NCBI GenBank assembly: GCA_016177205.1
Contig: JACOVS010000008.1
Location: 1-26,280, forward strand
Source: Candidatus Aenigmatarchaeota archaeon
GTDB lineage: Archaea > Aenigmatarchaeota > Aenigmatarchaeia > JACPZZ01
Length of the DNA stretch: 26,280 nucleotides
Reading direction: 5' to 3'
How positions within the stretch are numbered: position 1 is the first letter of the stretch; the number at the start of each line of letters is the position of its first letter. The position numbers and the translations under genes are program-made. Positions 1-7,359 of the stretch are shown piece by piece. The notes under the pieces were generated by a model. The model searched no databases, was not told where the DNA came from, and was given only the letters and a program-made list of their open reading frames with translations.

Positions 1-136
1 AGACAGGACCGCGCCTCTTGGCGGTGCCTGTTTTCACGAACCAGAACCAGACCGTGGGCGCCAGCTCTATCATCTCCACAAGCTTAACAGCCGTAACTGC
101 GATAATATTTTGCTGAACCATGTTTCTTGCGTCCAT
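1..136 (-). CDS. Truncated small protein of unknown function (5' part only)
   Basis: An open frame on the minus strand starts at an ATG (134-136) and runs off the left edge. The 45 visible residues begin MDARNMVQQNIIAVTAVKLV and continue through an aromatic-rich stretch (PTVWFWFVK) to a basic GTAKRRG segment. I do not recognise the family. A TATA-like AT run (about 160-175) lies 25-35 nt upstream. A GGAG-type ribosome binding site lies about 10 nt before the ATG. It is the last visible gene of a minus-strand run that includes RNase P component 4, so a role in information processing is possible but unproven. Confidence 0.5.
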   Translation of the reverse strand, partial: MDARNMVQQNIIAVTAVKLVEMIELAPTVWFWFVKTGTAKRRGPV

Positions 137-179
137 CAAATTAACTCTCCATAATAGTGCGGTTAATAATATATATGGT

Positions 180-506
180 TTAAACCGGTTGTTTGCGGCG
201 GCCGTAAGGGAAACGCGTTATATTTCCGCATTTTTTGCACGTGATCACCACGGCCTTAATAGATTTTCTGGTCCTCACCGTTGACGTCGAGCCGGGCGAC
301 AGGTATGACCCACATTCGCGGCAGAAACGGCTGCGAAGCTGCCTTGGAATCCCGATTTTGTAGTGCATGGCAAGCTCCCTCGCCAACTGTACATAGCGGT
401 CTGCCATTCCGGTTTTTTCCAGATGCGATTCCTCGGCCAGTTCAAAAAGCCTTTTGACGCGCTCCGACGCGAGCTCTTTCTGCCACGTCGGTTTCGTTCT
501 GCGCAT
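180..506 (-). CDS. rnp4: Ribonuclease P protein component 4 (Rpr2/Rpp21/Snm1 family)
   Basis: This is a 108-residue protein with an N-terminal helical, basic half and a C-terminal zinc ribbon. The ligands are C62-x2-C65 and C90-x2-C93, the latter in the CKKCGN context, followed by a basic tail (PYGRRKQP). This is the layout of archaeal Rpp21/Rpr2, which together with Rpp29 supports the RNase P RNA in 5' maturation of tRNAs. I chose the ATG at 504-506. The longer reading to 572 would overlap the upstream Hsp20-like gene and adds a non-conserved leader. The gene lies 28 nt after that upstream gene in the same minus-strand operon. The identification is firm; the exact start is less so. Confidence 0.88.
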   Translation of the reverse strand: MRRTKPTWQKELASERVKRLFELAEESHLEKTGMADRYVQLARELAMHYKIGIPRQLRSRFCRECGSYLSPGSTSTVRTRKSIKAVVITCKKCGNITRFPYGRRKQPV

Positions 507-534
507 GAATTTAATTCGTTGAACTGGGTTAAAA

Positions 535-984
535 CTAAGCGACGAACTCCATAATAAGCCTGCCTTTCTCAAAATACTGGTCTTCCAAAGAAAACCCCTG
601 CGGGACAGTGATAATCTTAAAGTACGCCTTGTCGCCTGCGAAGGCCTTAATCTCGAAAGACTCGTCCAGCTCGGTTAACCGGACTTCGTCCGGGTCAACA
701 TCCGGCAACTTTATCTCGAAAAATATCCTGTTGCCGAGGTTCCTTATCAGGGTTTTCGGTTCGATCGAACGTTTCGGCCTGTTTTTGCGCGCTGGTTCCG
801 TTTCCGCGGCCTCCTCCTCAGGCCAGGTAAAAGGCGCTTGCCGGGAGGGTTCCATTTCCCTTGTTATGCCCCTGAGTATGTTTCCAAGGCTGATGAAAAT
901 GTCCTCGTGGATTGTTTCCGCGCCGCAGGCCGGGCAGAACTTCCAGTTCCTTCTAAGTTCGCTTTCACAATTGTCGCAGAGCAT
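535..984 (-). CDS. Zinc-ribbon protein with C-terminal Hsp20/alpha-crystallin-like domain
   Basis: This is a 149-residue protein. Residues 3-20 form a zinc ribbon (C3-x2-C6, C17-x2-C20, FCPACGAE). A low-complexity acidic/basic linker of about 50 residues follows. The last ~65 residues are beta-rich and resemble an Hsp20/CS domain: FFEIKLPDVDPDEVRL, then FEIKAFAGDKAYFKI, and a hydrophobic terminal strand LIMEFV. Hsp20 family proteins are ATP-independent holdases; the ribbon may target the protein to a nucleic acid or partner. The ATG at 982-984 was chosen; a TTG six bases upstream is the alternative. It sits between RNase P component 4 and a DUF371 gene. The Hsp20 assignment rests on the KLPDVDPDEV-type motif and strand pattern only. 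Confidence 0.6.
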   Translation of the reverse strand: MLCDNCESELRRNWKFCPACGAETIHEDIFISLGNILRGITREMEPSRQAPFTWPEEEAAETEPARKNRPKRSIEPKTLIRNLGNRIFFEIKLPDVDPDEVRLTELDESFEIKAFAGDKAYFKIITVPQGFSLEDQYFEKGRLIMEFVA

Positions 985-995
985 GGACAATCACT

Positions 996-1406
996 TTAAT
1001 ACTCTATAACCACTTCCAGTTTCTGCCTGGGGTTTTTAAGGTTCCTGACCAGCTCGCGGTCAAGGCTGTTTGAGGATTTTGTGGCATGGACCGCAAGCGT
1101 CCTGTCATCAACGAAACCGGATTTCCTAATGACTATATCCTTGCGGTCCTTGAGCGTGAGGTGCGGATGGCCGTACGCGATGATGGTGTCTGACGCGCTG
1201 CCTGATTTCAGCTTTATTATTAACCGCTTCCCCGCCTTGAGCGCGGTTTTAAGGCCTTCGGACAGGTCGTGGCACGATTTATCCGAGCGGACGCCGACAA
1301 TGCAATGGCCTTCCCACGTCATGTTCCTGTCTTTTGTGAACTCCAGCGTTGTGTCGTGCTTCGATGTCACGCACTGGTGGCCGTATGCTGTGATTCTCTC
1401 TATCAT
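996..1406 (-). CDS. DUF371 family protein
   Basis: This 136-residue protein opens with IERITAYGHQCVTSKHDTTL and contains the pattern of the archaeal DUF371 family: an AYGH motif repeated near the middle (IIAYGHPHLT), TWEGHCIVGVRSDKS, and a beta-rich body ending in RNLKNPRQKLEVVIEY. The function of the family is unknown. The ATG at 1404-1406 was preferred over the longer start at 1442, which would run into the divergent gene at 1441. The intergenic space of 34 nt is AT-rich and must carry both promoters. The gene heads a minus-strand operon with the zinc-ribbon/Hsp20 and RNase P genes. Confidence 0.75.
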   Translation of the reverse strand: MIERITAYGHQCVTSKHDTTLEFTKDRNMTWEGHCIVGVRSDKSCHDLSEGLKTALKAGKRLIIKLKSGSASDTIIAYGHPHLTLKDRKDIVIRKSGFVDDRTLAVHATKSSNSLDRELVRNLKNPRQKLEVVIEY

Positions 1407-1440
1407 AATTATACTATAGCCCGTAATAGTATTATAACCC

Positions 1441-1719
1441 ATGGTCGATTATTTCCAGTATGTTATATTATCCACGCTTGTGTCGGCGGCCATACTATAC
1501 GTTGAGCGCAAGGAAGCGCTACGCTACGCCGCGTTAGGAATGTTCACGGTTTTTTGCGCCGCCCTCGCCGAGCCCCTGGGCAGGTTCGCCGGCTTCTGGA
1601 GCTACAATATAGGGCCGTTTTTCTTCGGCGCAAGCGCGTTTACCATAGCGAACTATTTCAACTATATTATTATTGTTTACTTCGTATCTGAGAAATTACG
1701 CAGAAGGTTTTTCCCATGA
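1441..1719 (+). CDS. Small three-helix membrane protein, first of an overlapping pair
   Basis: This 92-residue protein has three predicted hydrophobic segments (about residues 5-20, 28-47 and 66-84). A polar motif GFWSYNIGP sits before the third helix, and the tail is basic (SEKLRRRFFP). Its stop overlaps the next gene's start by four bases (ATGA), which suggests translational coupling. The neighbour has the same layout, with GYYSYN at the equivalent place. The arrangement of two half-size membrane proteins, each with an aromatic W/Y-x-Y motif before the last helix, recalls heterodimeric lycopene cyclase (CrtYc/CrtYd). The acidic residues expected after the Pro are not conserved in this half, so that resemblance is only a hypothesis. 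Confidence 0.6.
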   Translation: MVDYFQYVILSTLVSAAILYVERKEALRYAALGMFTVFCAALAEPLGRFAGFWSYNIGPFFFGASAFTIANYFNYIIIVYFVSEKLRRRFFP

Positions 1720-2003
1720 TTGCGGAGACCTGGTATTCATTCCTGGTTTTTTGCACATTCCTGATAACGGTTATAACCCTTTACGCCCGCAGCGCAAGAT
1801 TTATGTGGTTCGCGTTCTTCGGTTCTTTGGCCGGCTTTTTGTTTGATTATTCCGCTGTTTCGCTGGGCTATTACAGCTATAACCAGGCCATAGACACTGT
1901 AATCGTCGGTAAAATACCGCTTACAATCAACTTTGCCGAAGGGGTGGGCATGTCGTCCATAATATTTGTTTTCGAAACACTTTGGAAAAAACCAAGGAAC
2001 TAA
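1716..2003 (+). CDS. Small three-helix membrane protein, second of the pair
   Basis: This 95-residue protein has hydrophobic segments at about residues 6-23, 29-47 and 68-87. The loop before the last helix carries FDYSAVSLGYYSYN and then GKIPLTINFAEGV. This D...G-x-Y-x-Y...P...E order is the spacing seen in lycopene-cyclase-type domains (PWD, GxWxY, PxEE), but identity is weak. It is coupled by an ATGA overlap to the preceding paralogue-like gene, and its stop overlaps the convergent tRNA methyltransferase gene by four bases. The two proteins probably assemble together in the membrane. The substrate is unknown. Confidence 0.6.
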   Translation: MIAETWYSFLVFCTFLITVITLYARSARFMWFAFFGSLAGFLFDYSAVSLGYYSYNQAIDTVIVGKIPLTINFAEGVGMSSIIFVFETLWKKPRN

Positions 2004-2758
2004 ATTTTGCGAGCGAACGTTACGTATCCGGTGTGCGCCAGCATCGTGGTGTTTGGCCGTGAGAAGTCGCGTGTTATCTTGTAGTCGCGCACCAGGCACT
2101 CTATTGTGCGGACTCCTGTAAACGATTCCATTCCGATTGCAGCGGAAACAGATTTAACCTGCTCTATGTACGGGCTGTACACAACTAAAAAACCGCCGCT
2201 CTTCATGGCTTTGTGCGCCTTCGGGACGATTTTCTCCGCGCCTATCATATCCAGAACCACAACATCAGCGTCCTTTTCCCTGAAGCCTTTTGATATGTCC
2301 CTGTTTTTCGCTTCGACCCATTCAGATAAGCCGGAATCGTCGATGTTCTTTTTTGCTGACTTGAAAAAATCGCTTCTCAATTCATACGTGTAAACCTTTC
2401 CGCCGGGCCTTACAAGATTTGCCATGAACGTTGTTAAGAACGCCGAACCGGTTCCGGCTTCGATAACGCGATAACCCGACGACATGCCTGTCATGCCGGC
2501 GATCAGCGAACAATCTTTGAGCGAAACTATCTGCGGCAATCTCGCCAGGCGTCTTTCCAAAAAATCGTTTATGTTCGGGCGCAGCACGGAAAACGTTTCG
2601 CCTTTGGATGATTTTATTTTCACGCCGAATTTTTTCCCGACGAGCTTTGAAAGGTTTATTGTTCCATGATTGGTGTGGAACACTCCCTTGCTGACGTCGA
2701 CTAAAAAATCGCTTTTTCCTAGAAGCAAAATTTTATCCGAGCTTGTTATTCTTTCCAT
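2000..2758 (-). CDS. trmI: tRNA (adenine-N1)-methyltransferase, TrmI type
   Basis: This 252-residue protein has an N-terminal beta-domain (residues 1-65, ending in the family's LRPNINDFLER signature) and a class I SAM-methyltransferase domain. Motif I is VIEAGTGSAFLT (98-109), followed by YELRSDF (acidic ribose-binding residue) and VVVLDMIGAE (motif IV region). Archaeal TrmI makes m1A at positions 57/58 of the tRNA T-loop as a tetramer. The archaeal enzyme has been linked to thermostability of tRNA. It lies one base downstream of the cis-prenyltransferase, so the two are almost surely co-transcribed. The length is normal for the family. Confidence 0.9.
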   Translation of the reverse strand: MERITSSDKILLLGKSDFLVDVSKGVFHTNHGTINLSKLVGKKFGVKIKSSKGETFSVLRPNINDFLERRLARLPQIVSLKDCSLIAGMTGMSSGYRVIEAGTGSAFLTTFMANLVRPGGKVYTYELRSDFFKSAKKNIDDSGLSEWVEAKNRDISKGFREKDADVVVLDMIGAEKIVPKAHKAMKSGGFLVVYSPYIEQVKSVSAAIGMESFTGVRTIECLVRDYKITRDFSRPNTTMLAHTGYVTFARKI

Positions 2759-2759
2759 T

Positions 2760-3521
2760 TTACGCGCCGAACCTGCGCTTTCTCCGGTGAAAATCGCTGA
2801 TAGCGGCCATAAAATCGTTTTTTGAAAATTCCGGCCACGGCGTGTCCGTGAAGAACAACTCGGAATAGGCGGACTGGAACAAAAGAAAATTGCTCAGCCT
2901 TTTTTCGCCGCCCGTGCGTATGATCAAATCGGGGTCGCTCATCGACGGGCTGTAAAGGTTTTCCTTTATCGTGGATTCGCTGATTTTCGACGCGTCAATG
3001 ATTCCCCTGCTAACCTTGTCCGCTATCTTTTTTACGGCGTCTATCATTTCCGTCCTGCTGCTGTACGCGATTGCGAAATTGGCCTCGTAATCCCTGTAGC
3101 CTTTTGTGATCTCCTCGACCTTTGACAGCAGTTTCTGCAGTTTAACCGGGAGGGTTTCCCTGCGGCCCACGATGTTAACCCTTACCCTTTTGGTGTGGAC
3201 CGAGTGGTTTTTCCTGTTGACCACGTCCAGCGCGACCTTTTCCATAAGGCCGTAAAGGTAATCCAGCTCAATCTTGGGGCGGCCGGCTATGTTTTCCAGC
3301 GAAAGCGTGTAAAAGGTAACGCAGCGGACGCCGGCGTCGGCGCACCATTCAAGGACCTCTTCGACCTTTTTTTGCCCCCATTCATGGCCTTTCCACGGTT
3401 CAAGCATGAGCTTTCTGGCAAACCGCCTGTTGCCGTCCATGATAATGCCTATGTGGTTTATGGCCTCTTCCGCCGAGGAGCCTGCCTTGTTTACGCTGTT
3501 TAGTGTCTGCATGTCAAGCAC
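2760..3521 (-). CDS. uppS: cis-Prenyltransferase (undecaprenyl/polyprenyl diphosphate synthase family)
   Basis: This is a 253-residue UPPS/DHDDS-family enzyme. The catalytic MDGNRR motif is at residues 28-33 (D29 is the pyrophosphate-chelating Asp). TFYTLSLEN follows, and the C-terminal substrate motif DPDLIIRTGGEKRLSNF leads into FQSAYSELFF and PWPEF. The enzyme elongates a short allylic diphosphate with IPP in cis to give the polyprenyl carrier, which as a dolichyl phosphate carries glycans for archaeal N-glycosylation. The best start is the GTG at 3521: an AT-rich box at 3544-3553 lies about 26 nt upstream, as expected for a leaderless transcript. The ATG at 3512 is the alternative. It is co-transcribed with trmI. 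Confidence 0.9.
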   Translation of the reverse strand: MLDMQTLNSVNKAGSSAEEAINHIGIIMDGNRRFARKLMLEPWKGHEWGQKKVEEVLEWCADAGVRCVTFYTLSLENIAGRPKIELDYLYGLMEKVALDVVNRKNHSVHTKRVRVNIVGRRETLPVKLQKLLSKVEEITKGYRDYEANFAIAYSSRTEMIDAVKKIADKVSRGIIDASKISESTIKENLYSPSMSDPDLIIRTGGEKRLSNFLLFQSAYSELFFTDTPWPEFSKNDFMAAISDFHRRKRRFGA

Positions 3522-3543
3522 GCTTGATAATATTCCGGTTAGT

Positions 3544-3553
3544 ATTAAATATT
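3544..3553 (-). promoter_or_regulatory. TATA box of the cis-prenyltransferase/trmI operon
   Basis: On the minus strand this reads ATATTTAATA. Its centre is about 26-27 nt upstream of the GTG at 3521, the canonical archaeal TATA-to-start-site distance. This supports a leaderless mRNA starting at or near that GTG. Confidence 0.5.
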
Positions 3554-3564
3554 ATTATCTGGAC

Positions 3565-5598
3565 TTATTTGCTCGTAAATATATACCTTAGAACCAGTAT
3601 AGCGCCTATTGCCAGAATTATGCCTATGACTACGGTCCTTCTTTCGCCGCCCTCGGTTGGCACCGTAGTCGTTGTGGCGTTGGCGGGCCTCAAGGTCGTG
3701 GTTGGTTCCGCGACGTTTGTGACAAAATCCACACCGGACGAAACGCCTTTTTCCGAGATCACTATGATCCTTGTGCTGTAATTGCCGAACTTTGTGCCAA
3801 ACGGCGGGGCTATGTAAAGATACACCTTTCCTGTTTCATTGGGCTCCAGCGTGATGTTGCTGATGCCGACAGCCATCCACTGCGGTCCTACCAGTTGGAG
3901 AATATAATTCAGCGTCATTATCCCTGTGTTGCGCAGTTGCAGCTCCTGCAGGGTCCTGTCAGAAGGTTTTATTGTTTTTGACGCATCCCTGCTGGCCAGG
4001 GACGCGCCGTAGCAGGCGTCGAAATCCCTTACAACCAGTGCTGCAGCCGACTTCATGATGAGTGCCTGGGAGACCGCGTCCGCGTCCACCCTGTAAACGC
4101 CTGTCTCATTGCTGTAATCAACATCGAACTCTCTGCTATTGCTGGTGTTCTCCGCAACCAAAAAGTTGTCGGCTATCTTATTTCCTGCGGCGAATATCGC
4201 AAATGTTTCAGGCCGGCGGCCTGTGTTGTTTATTTCCACCTTGAATGTTGCTCTTTCGGGTATGCAGACTGTCAGCGACTGGGGCAACAATTTCATGACA
4301 GCGTTATGGCACACGACAACGTTCAGTGAGAGCTTTGTGCTATTCTTCATGGAGCCGGCAGAGGCCGTGAGGGTTATTTCATGAGTCCTGTTTTCCAAAA
4401 GGCCTGTCGTATTGGCGGTCAAATAAACTGTTTTGACGTCCCCGGATTCTACCATAACCCTGTCCGCGCTCAGCGTTCCCAACGAGGCGTTCAAAGAGTA
4501 AAATTCTGCGAACGCCCCGGTGTTTTTGATGTCGATTGCGTAGGTAAACTTCTCGCCCGTGCATATGGAGCCGGCCGGCACCCGCGGCGACAAAGAGGCT
4601 GTCGCGCATTCCCTTGCCTCGGCTTCCGTGGACAAAGTTTTTACAGAGTCTGTGGCCAGCGATTTAACCGAAACATTGAGCCTGAATTTGCCGTCCACTT
4701 CCGGCAGATACGGTATCCTTATCGTCGCATTCTGCGAGGCGTTCAGGGTAATCTGCTTTTGTCCGGGTTCCACCTCGCTCGCGTTTATCTGGAACACGTC
4801 AGCTCTGCTGCCCGTGTTCTGTATGCTTAATTCAAATGCCGCCGGACGCCTCGAACACATCGGTGCGGGCGCAGCCAGCGACGCGCCGAATTTGAAACAC
4901 TCCCGCACGCCGACATCTAAAAACGCCTCGGCAGATGCGAAGGAATCCTTGGACTTGGCTACGAATTTCACCGTATTGTTGGAAACCTTTTCGAGCGCGC
5001 TTTCGAAATTGATTACACTGGACTGGCCCGGTTCAAGGACAATTTCGGGCCGGTCGAATTTACCTGCGATGCTGGCTGAGATATTGAACGTTTCTTTTGC
5101 CCGTCCCGTGTTCTTTATTATCAACGGCTCTGAAAATTTCTCGCGCGCGCAAGCCTGAACAGTCTCCTGTGTTGTAATCGAAACCGCATTGCATCTCAGG
5201 ACGTCGACGCTGATCTTTGCGCTCGCAGAATCGGCGGACGATTCGGAGTCCGCATTAAGCGTTACCGGGTATTTTTGCGCCGCCGTGTTGTTTAACGGGT
5301 TAACGAACACGGAACAAAACGCGGTTTCGCCCGGCGCCAGAACAACCTCGTTGTTGCTTACCGTCCCGACAGTACAGCCGGCGAATACTATCATGCCGGA
5401 ATCCGAATTAAGCTTGTAAGTGTCTGTGACCGCTCCCAAATTAGTTATCCGCACCAGTTGGTTTGTAAAGGAGGCCGTACAAACGCCCATTTCGGTTATC
5501 GTGGGCGTGATGCCGACCTTGCTGCCCAGTGAGCTGGCGGAAAAGACAGAAACGATGGCCAAAGTCAAAATGAAAAAAGCCGTTTTTCGCAACAACAT
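3565..5598 (-). CDS. Exported surface protein with tandem Cys-paired Ig-like repeats and C-terminal anchor
   Basis: This 677-residue protein has an N-terminal signal sequence (basic MLLRK, then a hydrophobic stretch to about residue 22). The long extracellular body ends in a Thr/Pro linker (PTTTLRPANATTTTVPT) and a final membrane helix (about 650-671) with a short basic tail. The body consists of about six tandem ~90-residue beta-sandwich-like units. Each begins with a Cys and reaches a second Cys about 13-15 residues later, before a conserved I-x-N-T-G-x-x-x-x-x-F/Y-x-I/L-N-A pattern (for example KNTGRAKETFNISAS, QNTGSRADVFQINAS, KNTGAFAEFYSLNAS). It carries many N-x-S/T sequons. These are features of CARDB/COG1470-type archaeal surface proteins. 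It is probably part of the cell envelope; the ligand is unknown. Confidence 0.8.
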   Translation of the reverse strand: MLLRKTAFFILTLAIVSVFSASSLGSKVGITPTITEMGVCTASFTNQLVRITNLGAVTDTYKLNSDSGMIVFAGCTVGTVSNNEVVLAPGETAFCSVFVNPLNNTAAQKYPVTLNADSESSADSASAKISVDVLRCNAVSITTQETVQACAREKFSEPLIIKNTGRAKETFNISASIAGKFDRPEIVLEPGQSSVINFESALEKVSNNTVKFVAKSKDSFASAEAFLDVGVRECFKFGASLAAPAPMCSRRPAAFELSIQNTGSRADVFQINASEVEPGQKQITLNASQNATIRIPYLPEVDGKFRLNVSVKSLATDSVKTLSTEAEARECATASLSPRVPAGSICTGEKFTYAIDIKNTGAFAEFYSLNASLGTLSADRVMVESGDVKTVYLTANTTGLLENRTHEITLTASAGSMKNSTKLSLNVVVCHNAVMKLLPQSLTVCIPERATFKVEINNTGRRPETFAIFAAGNKIADNFLVAENTSNSREFDVDYSNETGVYRVDADAVSQALIMKSAAALVVRDFDACYGASLASRDASKTIKPSDRTLQELQLRNTGIMTLNYILQLVGPQWMAVGISNITLEPNETGKVYLYIAPPFGTKFGNYSTRIIVISEKGVSSGVDFVTNVAEPTTTLRPANATTTTVPTEGGERRTVVIGIILAIGAILVLRYIFTSK

Positions 5599-5625
5599 CG
5601 CCTATCCATTACGAAGATCCTAAAG

Positions 5626-5634
5626 CTTAAATAC
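5626..5634 (-). promoter_or_regulatory. TATA box of the large surface-protein gene
   Basis: The minus-strand sequence GTATTTAAG is centred about 32 nt upstream of the ATG at 5598. Transcription would then start about 6 nt before the start codon, giving a nearly leaderless mRNA. Confidence 0.5.
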
Positions 5635-5697
5635 CTATTCGCCGGAAAGAACAGAAGAACGCCCGGAATCCGGTTTCAACGCCTGAACAATCCCGGA

Positions 5698-6912
5698 TTA
5701 AAAAACGCGGCCTTTGTTTTCTATTTCTTTTTTCACAACACCGAGATACTCTTTCCTTTCCGTTGCCGAACGACCGGGTTTTTTGGAGCTCAACAACAAC
5801 AGGAATCCTAACAACAAAACCAGCAAAGCGGCCCCGCCGGCTTTTTTTCCGGGTTCCTGTACTTCCCTTTTAGCCACGAAAAGGGTGACGTTTTTCTCCT
5901 CGGAACCGCTCCTGACTGTTATAACATAGCTGCCCGGCGATTTTGGCGACAGATAAACGAACCTGATGCCGCGCGACATTGAGAAACTCGCGGGCTCTAT
6001 CCACTCCGACGGAACGCCGGTTAACGACACGAAAACGTTTTCCTCGCCGGCCTGTTGCACCGCGAGCAGCGCATTGCCGCCCAATTCGACGTCTATGTTT
6101 GTTGGATAAACCAAAATTTCCGATTTCGGGCCCTCCTGTTTAACCTCAAGCAGTTGGATAGTGGTCCTAGCCTCCCGGTTACAGCTCTCAGACTTTGCGG
6201 AAAGTTCGTAACGGCCCGGGTTTTTTATCTCAATTGGCGCGCGCCAATAGCCGAAATCGCTTGAGCCGGTCTTAACATTGTATGCGCCCGCGGTTACAAC
6301 AATGGACGAAGGAACACCCTCCCCTTCAGTTGTTAAATAACCCTCTACCAAAATTTTGTCGCCCGCGCGGGATATCGCCGGCGCGCTTATGGACATGGTG
6401 ACCTGGTCGCAGAACGATTGCGGGCACTTAACTGTTTTGCCGGTTGTTACAACGCCAGCCAGTTGCTCCATCGAATACTCAAGACGGACTTCGCGTCCCG
6501 CGCAGCTGTCAGAAATAATAACGCATTTTCTTTGCGCGTTGCCGTATGGCCTGATGTCAAGGCCGGGGGGTTGCTCGCAAACAAAATACTCGCAGCCGTC
6601 TGTTCCTATCCTGCAGTAAGACGGTTTTACAGACACCGTAACGTGTTTGCCCGCCGAGCTTGATAACGAAATAATTGTCTCGTGCACAACCTGGCCATCG
6701 CGCTGGTAAGAGCTTACGTTCACTGTTGATGTTATGTTGCCAAAGGGCTTGTCAACGTAGGAATAGTTCTGGAACTCTGTGCCGGTTGGCTGCACCGAAA
6801 ACGTGCCGATACGGCCCACGGAAGGGCTCACTTCGTAATCCTGCGCCTCTGCAAAAGGCAAGGCCGCTGCCAAAGAAACGATTACAGCCAATATTACAAT
6901 CTTGGGCCCCAT
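5698..6912 (-). CDS. Exported, membrane-anchored Cys-rich surface protein
   Basis: This 404-residue protein has an N-terminal signal sequence (hydrophobic core IVILAVIVSLAAALPFA, cleavage likely after AEA, about residue 23). The ectodomain has a Cys-rich central part (CRIGTDGCEYFVCEQPPG, later CVIISDSCAGRE and CPQSFC) and two Ig-like beta segments, one around 195-255 and one around 270-350. A Gly/Leu-rich membrane helix (about 357-378) is followed by a basic cytoplasmic tail. The architecture matches the other surface protein upstream, though the sequences do not look like paralogues. The start is well placed: a TATA box overlapping the neighbouring gene's end predicts transcription at the ATG. 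I recognise no named family. Confidence 0.75.
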   Translation of the reverse strand: MGPKIVILAVIVSLAAALPFAEAQDYEVSPSVGRIGTFSVQPTGTEFQNYSYVDKPFGNITSTVNVSSYQRDGQVVHETIISLSSSAGKHVTVSVKPSYCRIGTDGCEYFVCEQPPGLDIRPYGNAQRKCVIISDSCAGREVRLEYSMEQLAGVVTTGKTVKCPQSFCDQVTMSISAPAISRAGDKILVEGYLTTEGEGVPSSIVVTAGAYNVKTGSSDFGYWRAPIEIKNPGRYELSAKSESCNREARTTIQLLEVKQEGPKSEILVYPTNIDVELGGNALLAVQQAGEENVFVSLTGVPSEWIEPASFSMSRGIRFVYLSPKSPGSYVITVRSGSEEKNVTLFVAKREVQEPGKKAGGAALLVLLLGFLLLLSSKKPGRSATERKEYLGVVKKEIENKGRVF

Positions 6913-6930
6913 AGAACAAGAGTCAACGGT

Positions 6931-6942
6931 TAGTTATTTAAG
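6931..6942 (-). promoter_or_regulatory. TATA box of the Cys-rich surface-protein gene
   Basis: The minus-strand sequence GCTTAAATAACT is centred about 25 nt upstream of the ATG at 6912, predicting a leaderless transcript. It overlaps the last codons of the metallopeptidase gene, so the two genes are probably separate transcription units. Confidence 0.5.
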
Positions 6943-7320
6943 CCCTGATTTTTGTTTATACTCCCTGAAAAGCTTGTCTACAGACCGGTGGTCGATCCTC
7001 TTCCCGAAGCAATTATGCGGTACTAACCCGCCGGAAAAACTTCTCGGTATGTGCATAAGTTCGTGTATCAGCGTCTTTTCGCGCTCTTCCTCGGTTAAAC
7101 GGTCGAAACGCTCTGATATGACCTCAATCACGTAATGCGCCTCTATTCCGAGCGCTTTCTGCCAGACTTTTGGCATTGACCAGATCCTTGCCATCGAACG
7201 CCCTTTTGAGCCGAAGCTGCGCATACAGAAAACCCTTGACGTGTCTATGCGGTCCATCCCCAGCGCCTTAATTATCCTGTGCACCGACTCCCTGATGTCC
7301 GGCGCTTCGTCGAATTTCAT
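6934..7320 (-). CDS. Small putative zinc metallopeptidase (HELMH zincin)
   Basis: This 128-residue cytosolic protein has the zincin motif HELMH at residues 86-90 in the context TLIHELMHIPRSFSGG. A further His in GLVPHNC (H102) is a possible third ligand. Upstream it has ARIWSMPKVWQKALG and a beta strand AHYVIEVISERF. This order matches the small 'putative phage metallopeptidase' family found in archaea and viruses, whose substrates are unknown. The ATG at 7318-7320 gives the usual short N-terminus (MKFDEAPDI); an in-frame ATG at 7338 is the alternative. The gene is divergent from metG, with about 40 nt between them. Confidence 0.7.
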   Translation of the reverse strand: MKFDEAPDIRESVHRIIKALGMDRIDTSRVFCMRSFGSKGRSMARIWSMPKVWQKALGIEAHYVIEVISERFDRLTEEEREKTLIHELMHIPRSFSGGLVPHNCFGKRIDHRSVDKLFREYKQKSGLK

Positions 7321-7326
7321 TAAAGT

Positions 7327-7335
7327 TAAATATAC
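7327..7335 (+). promoter_or_regulatory. TATA box of metG
   Basis: TAAATATAC-type box centred about 29 nt before the GTG at 7360. It supports a leaderless or near-leaderless metG mRNA and favours GTG as the start. Confidence 0.45.
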
Positions 7336-7359
7336 CATTCTACCTAATCAATTAAACCG

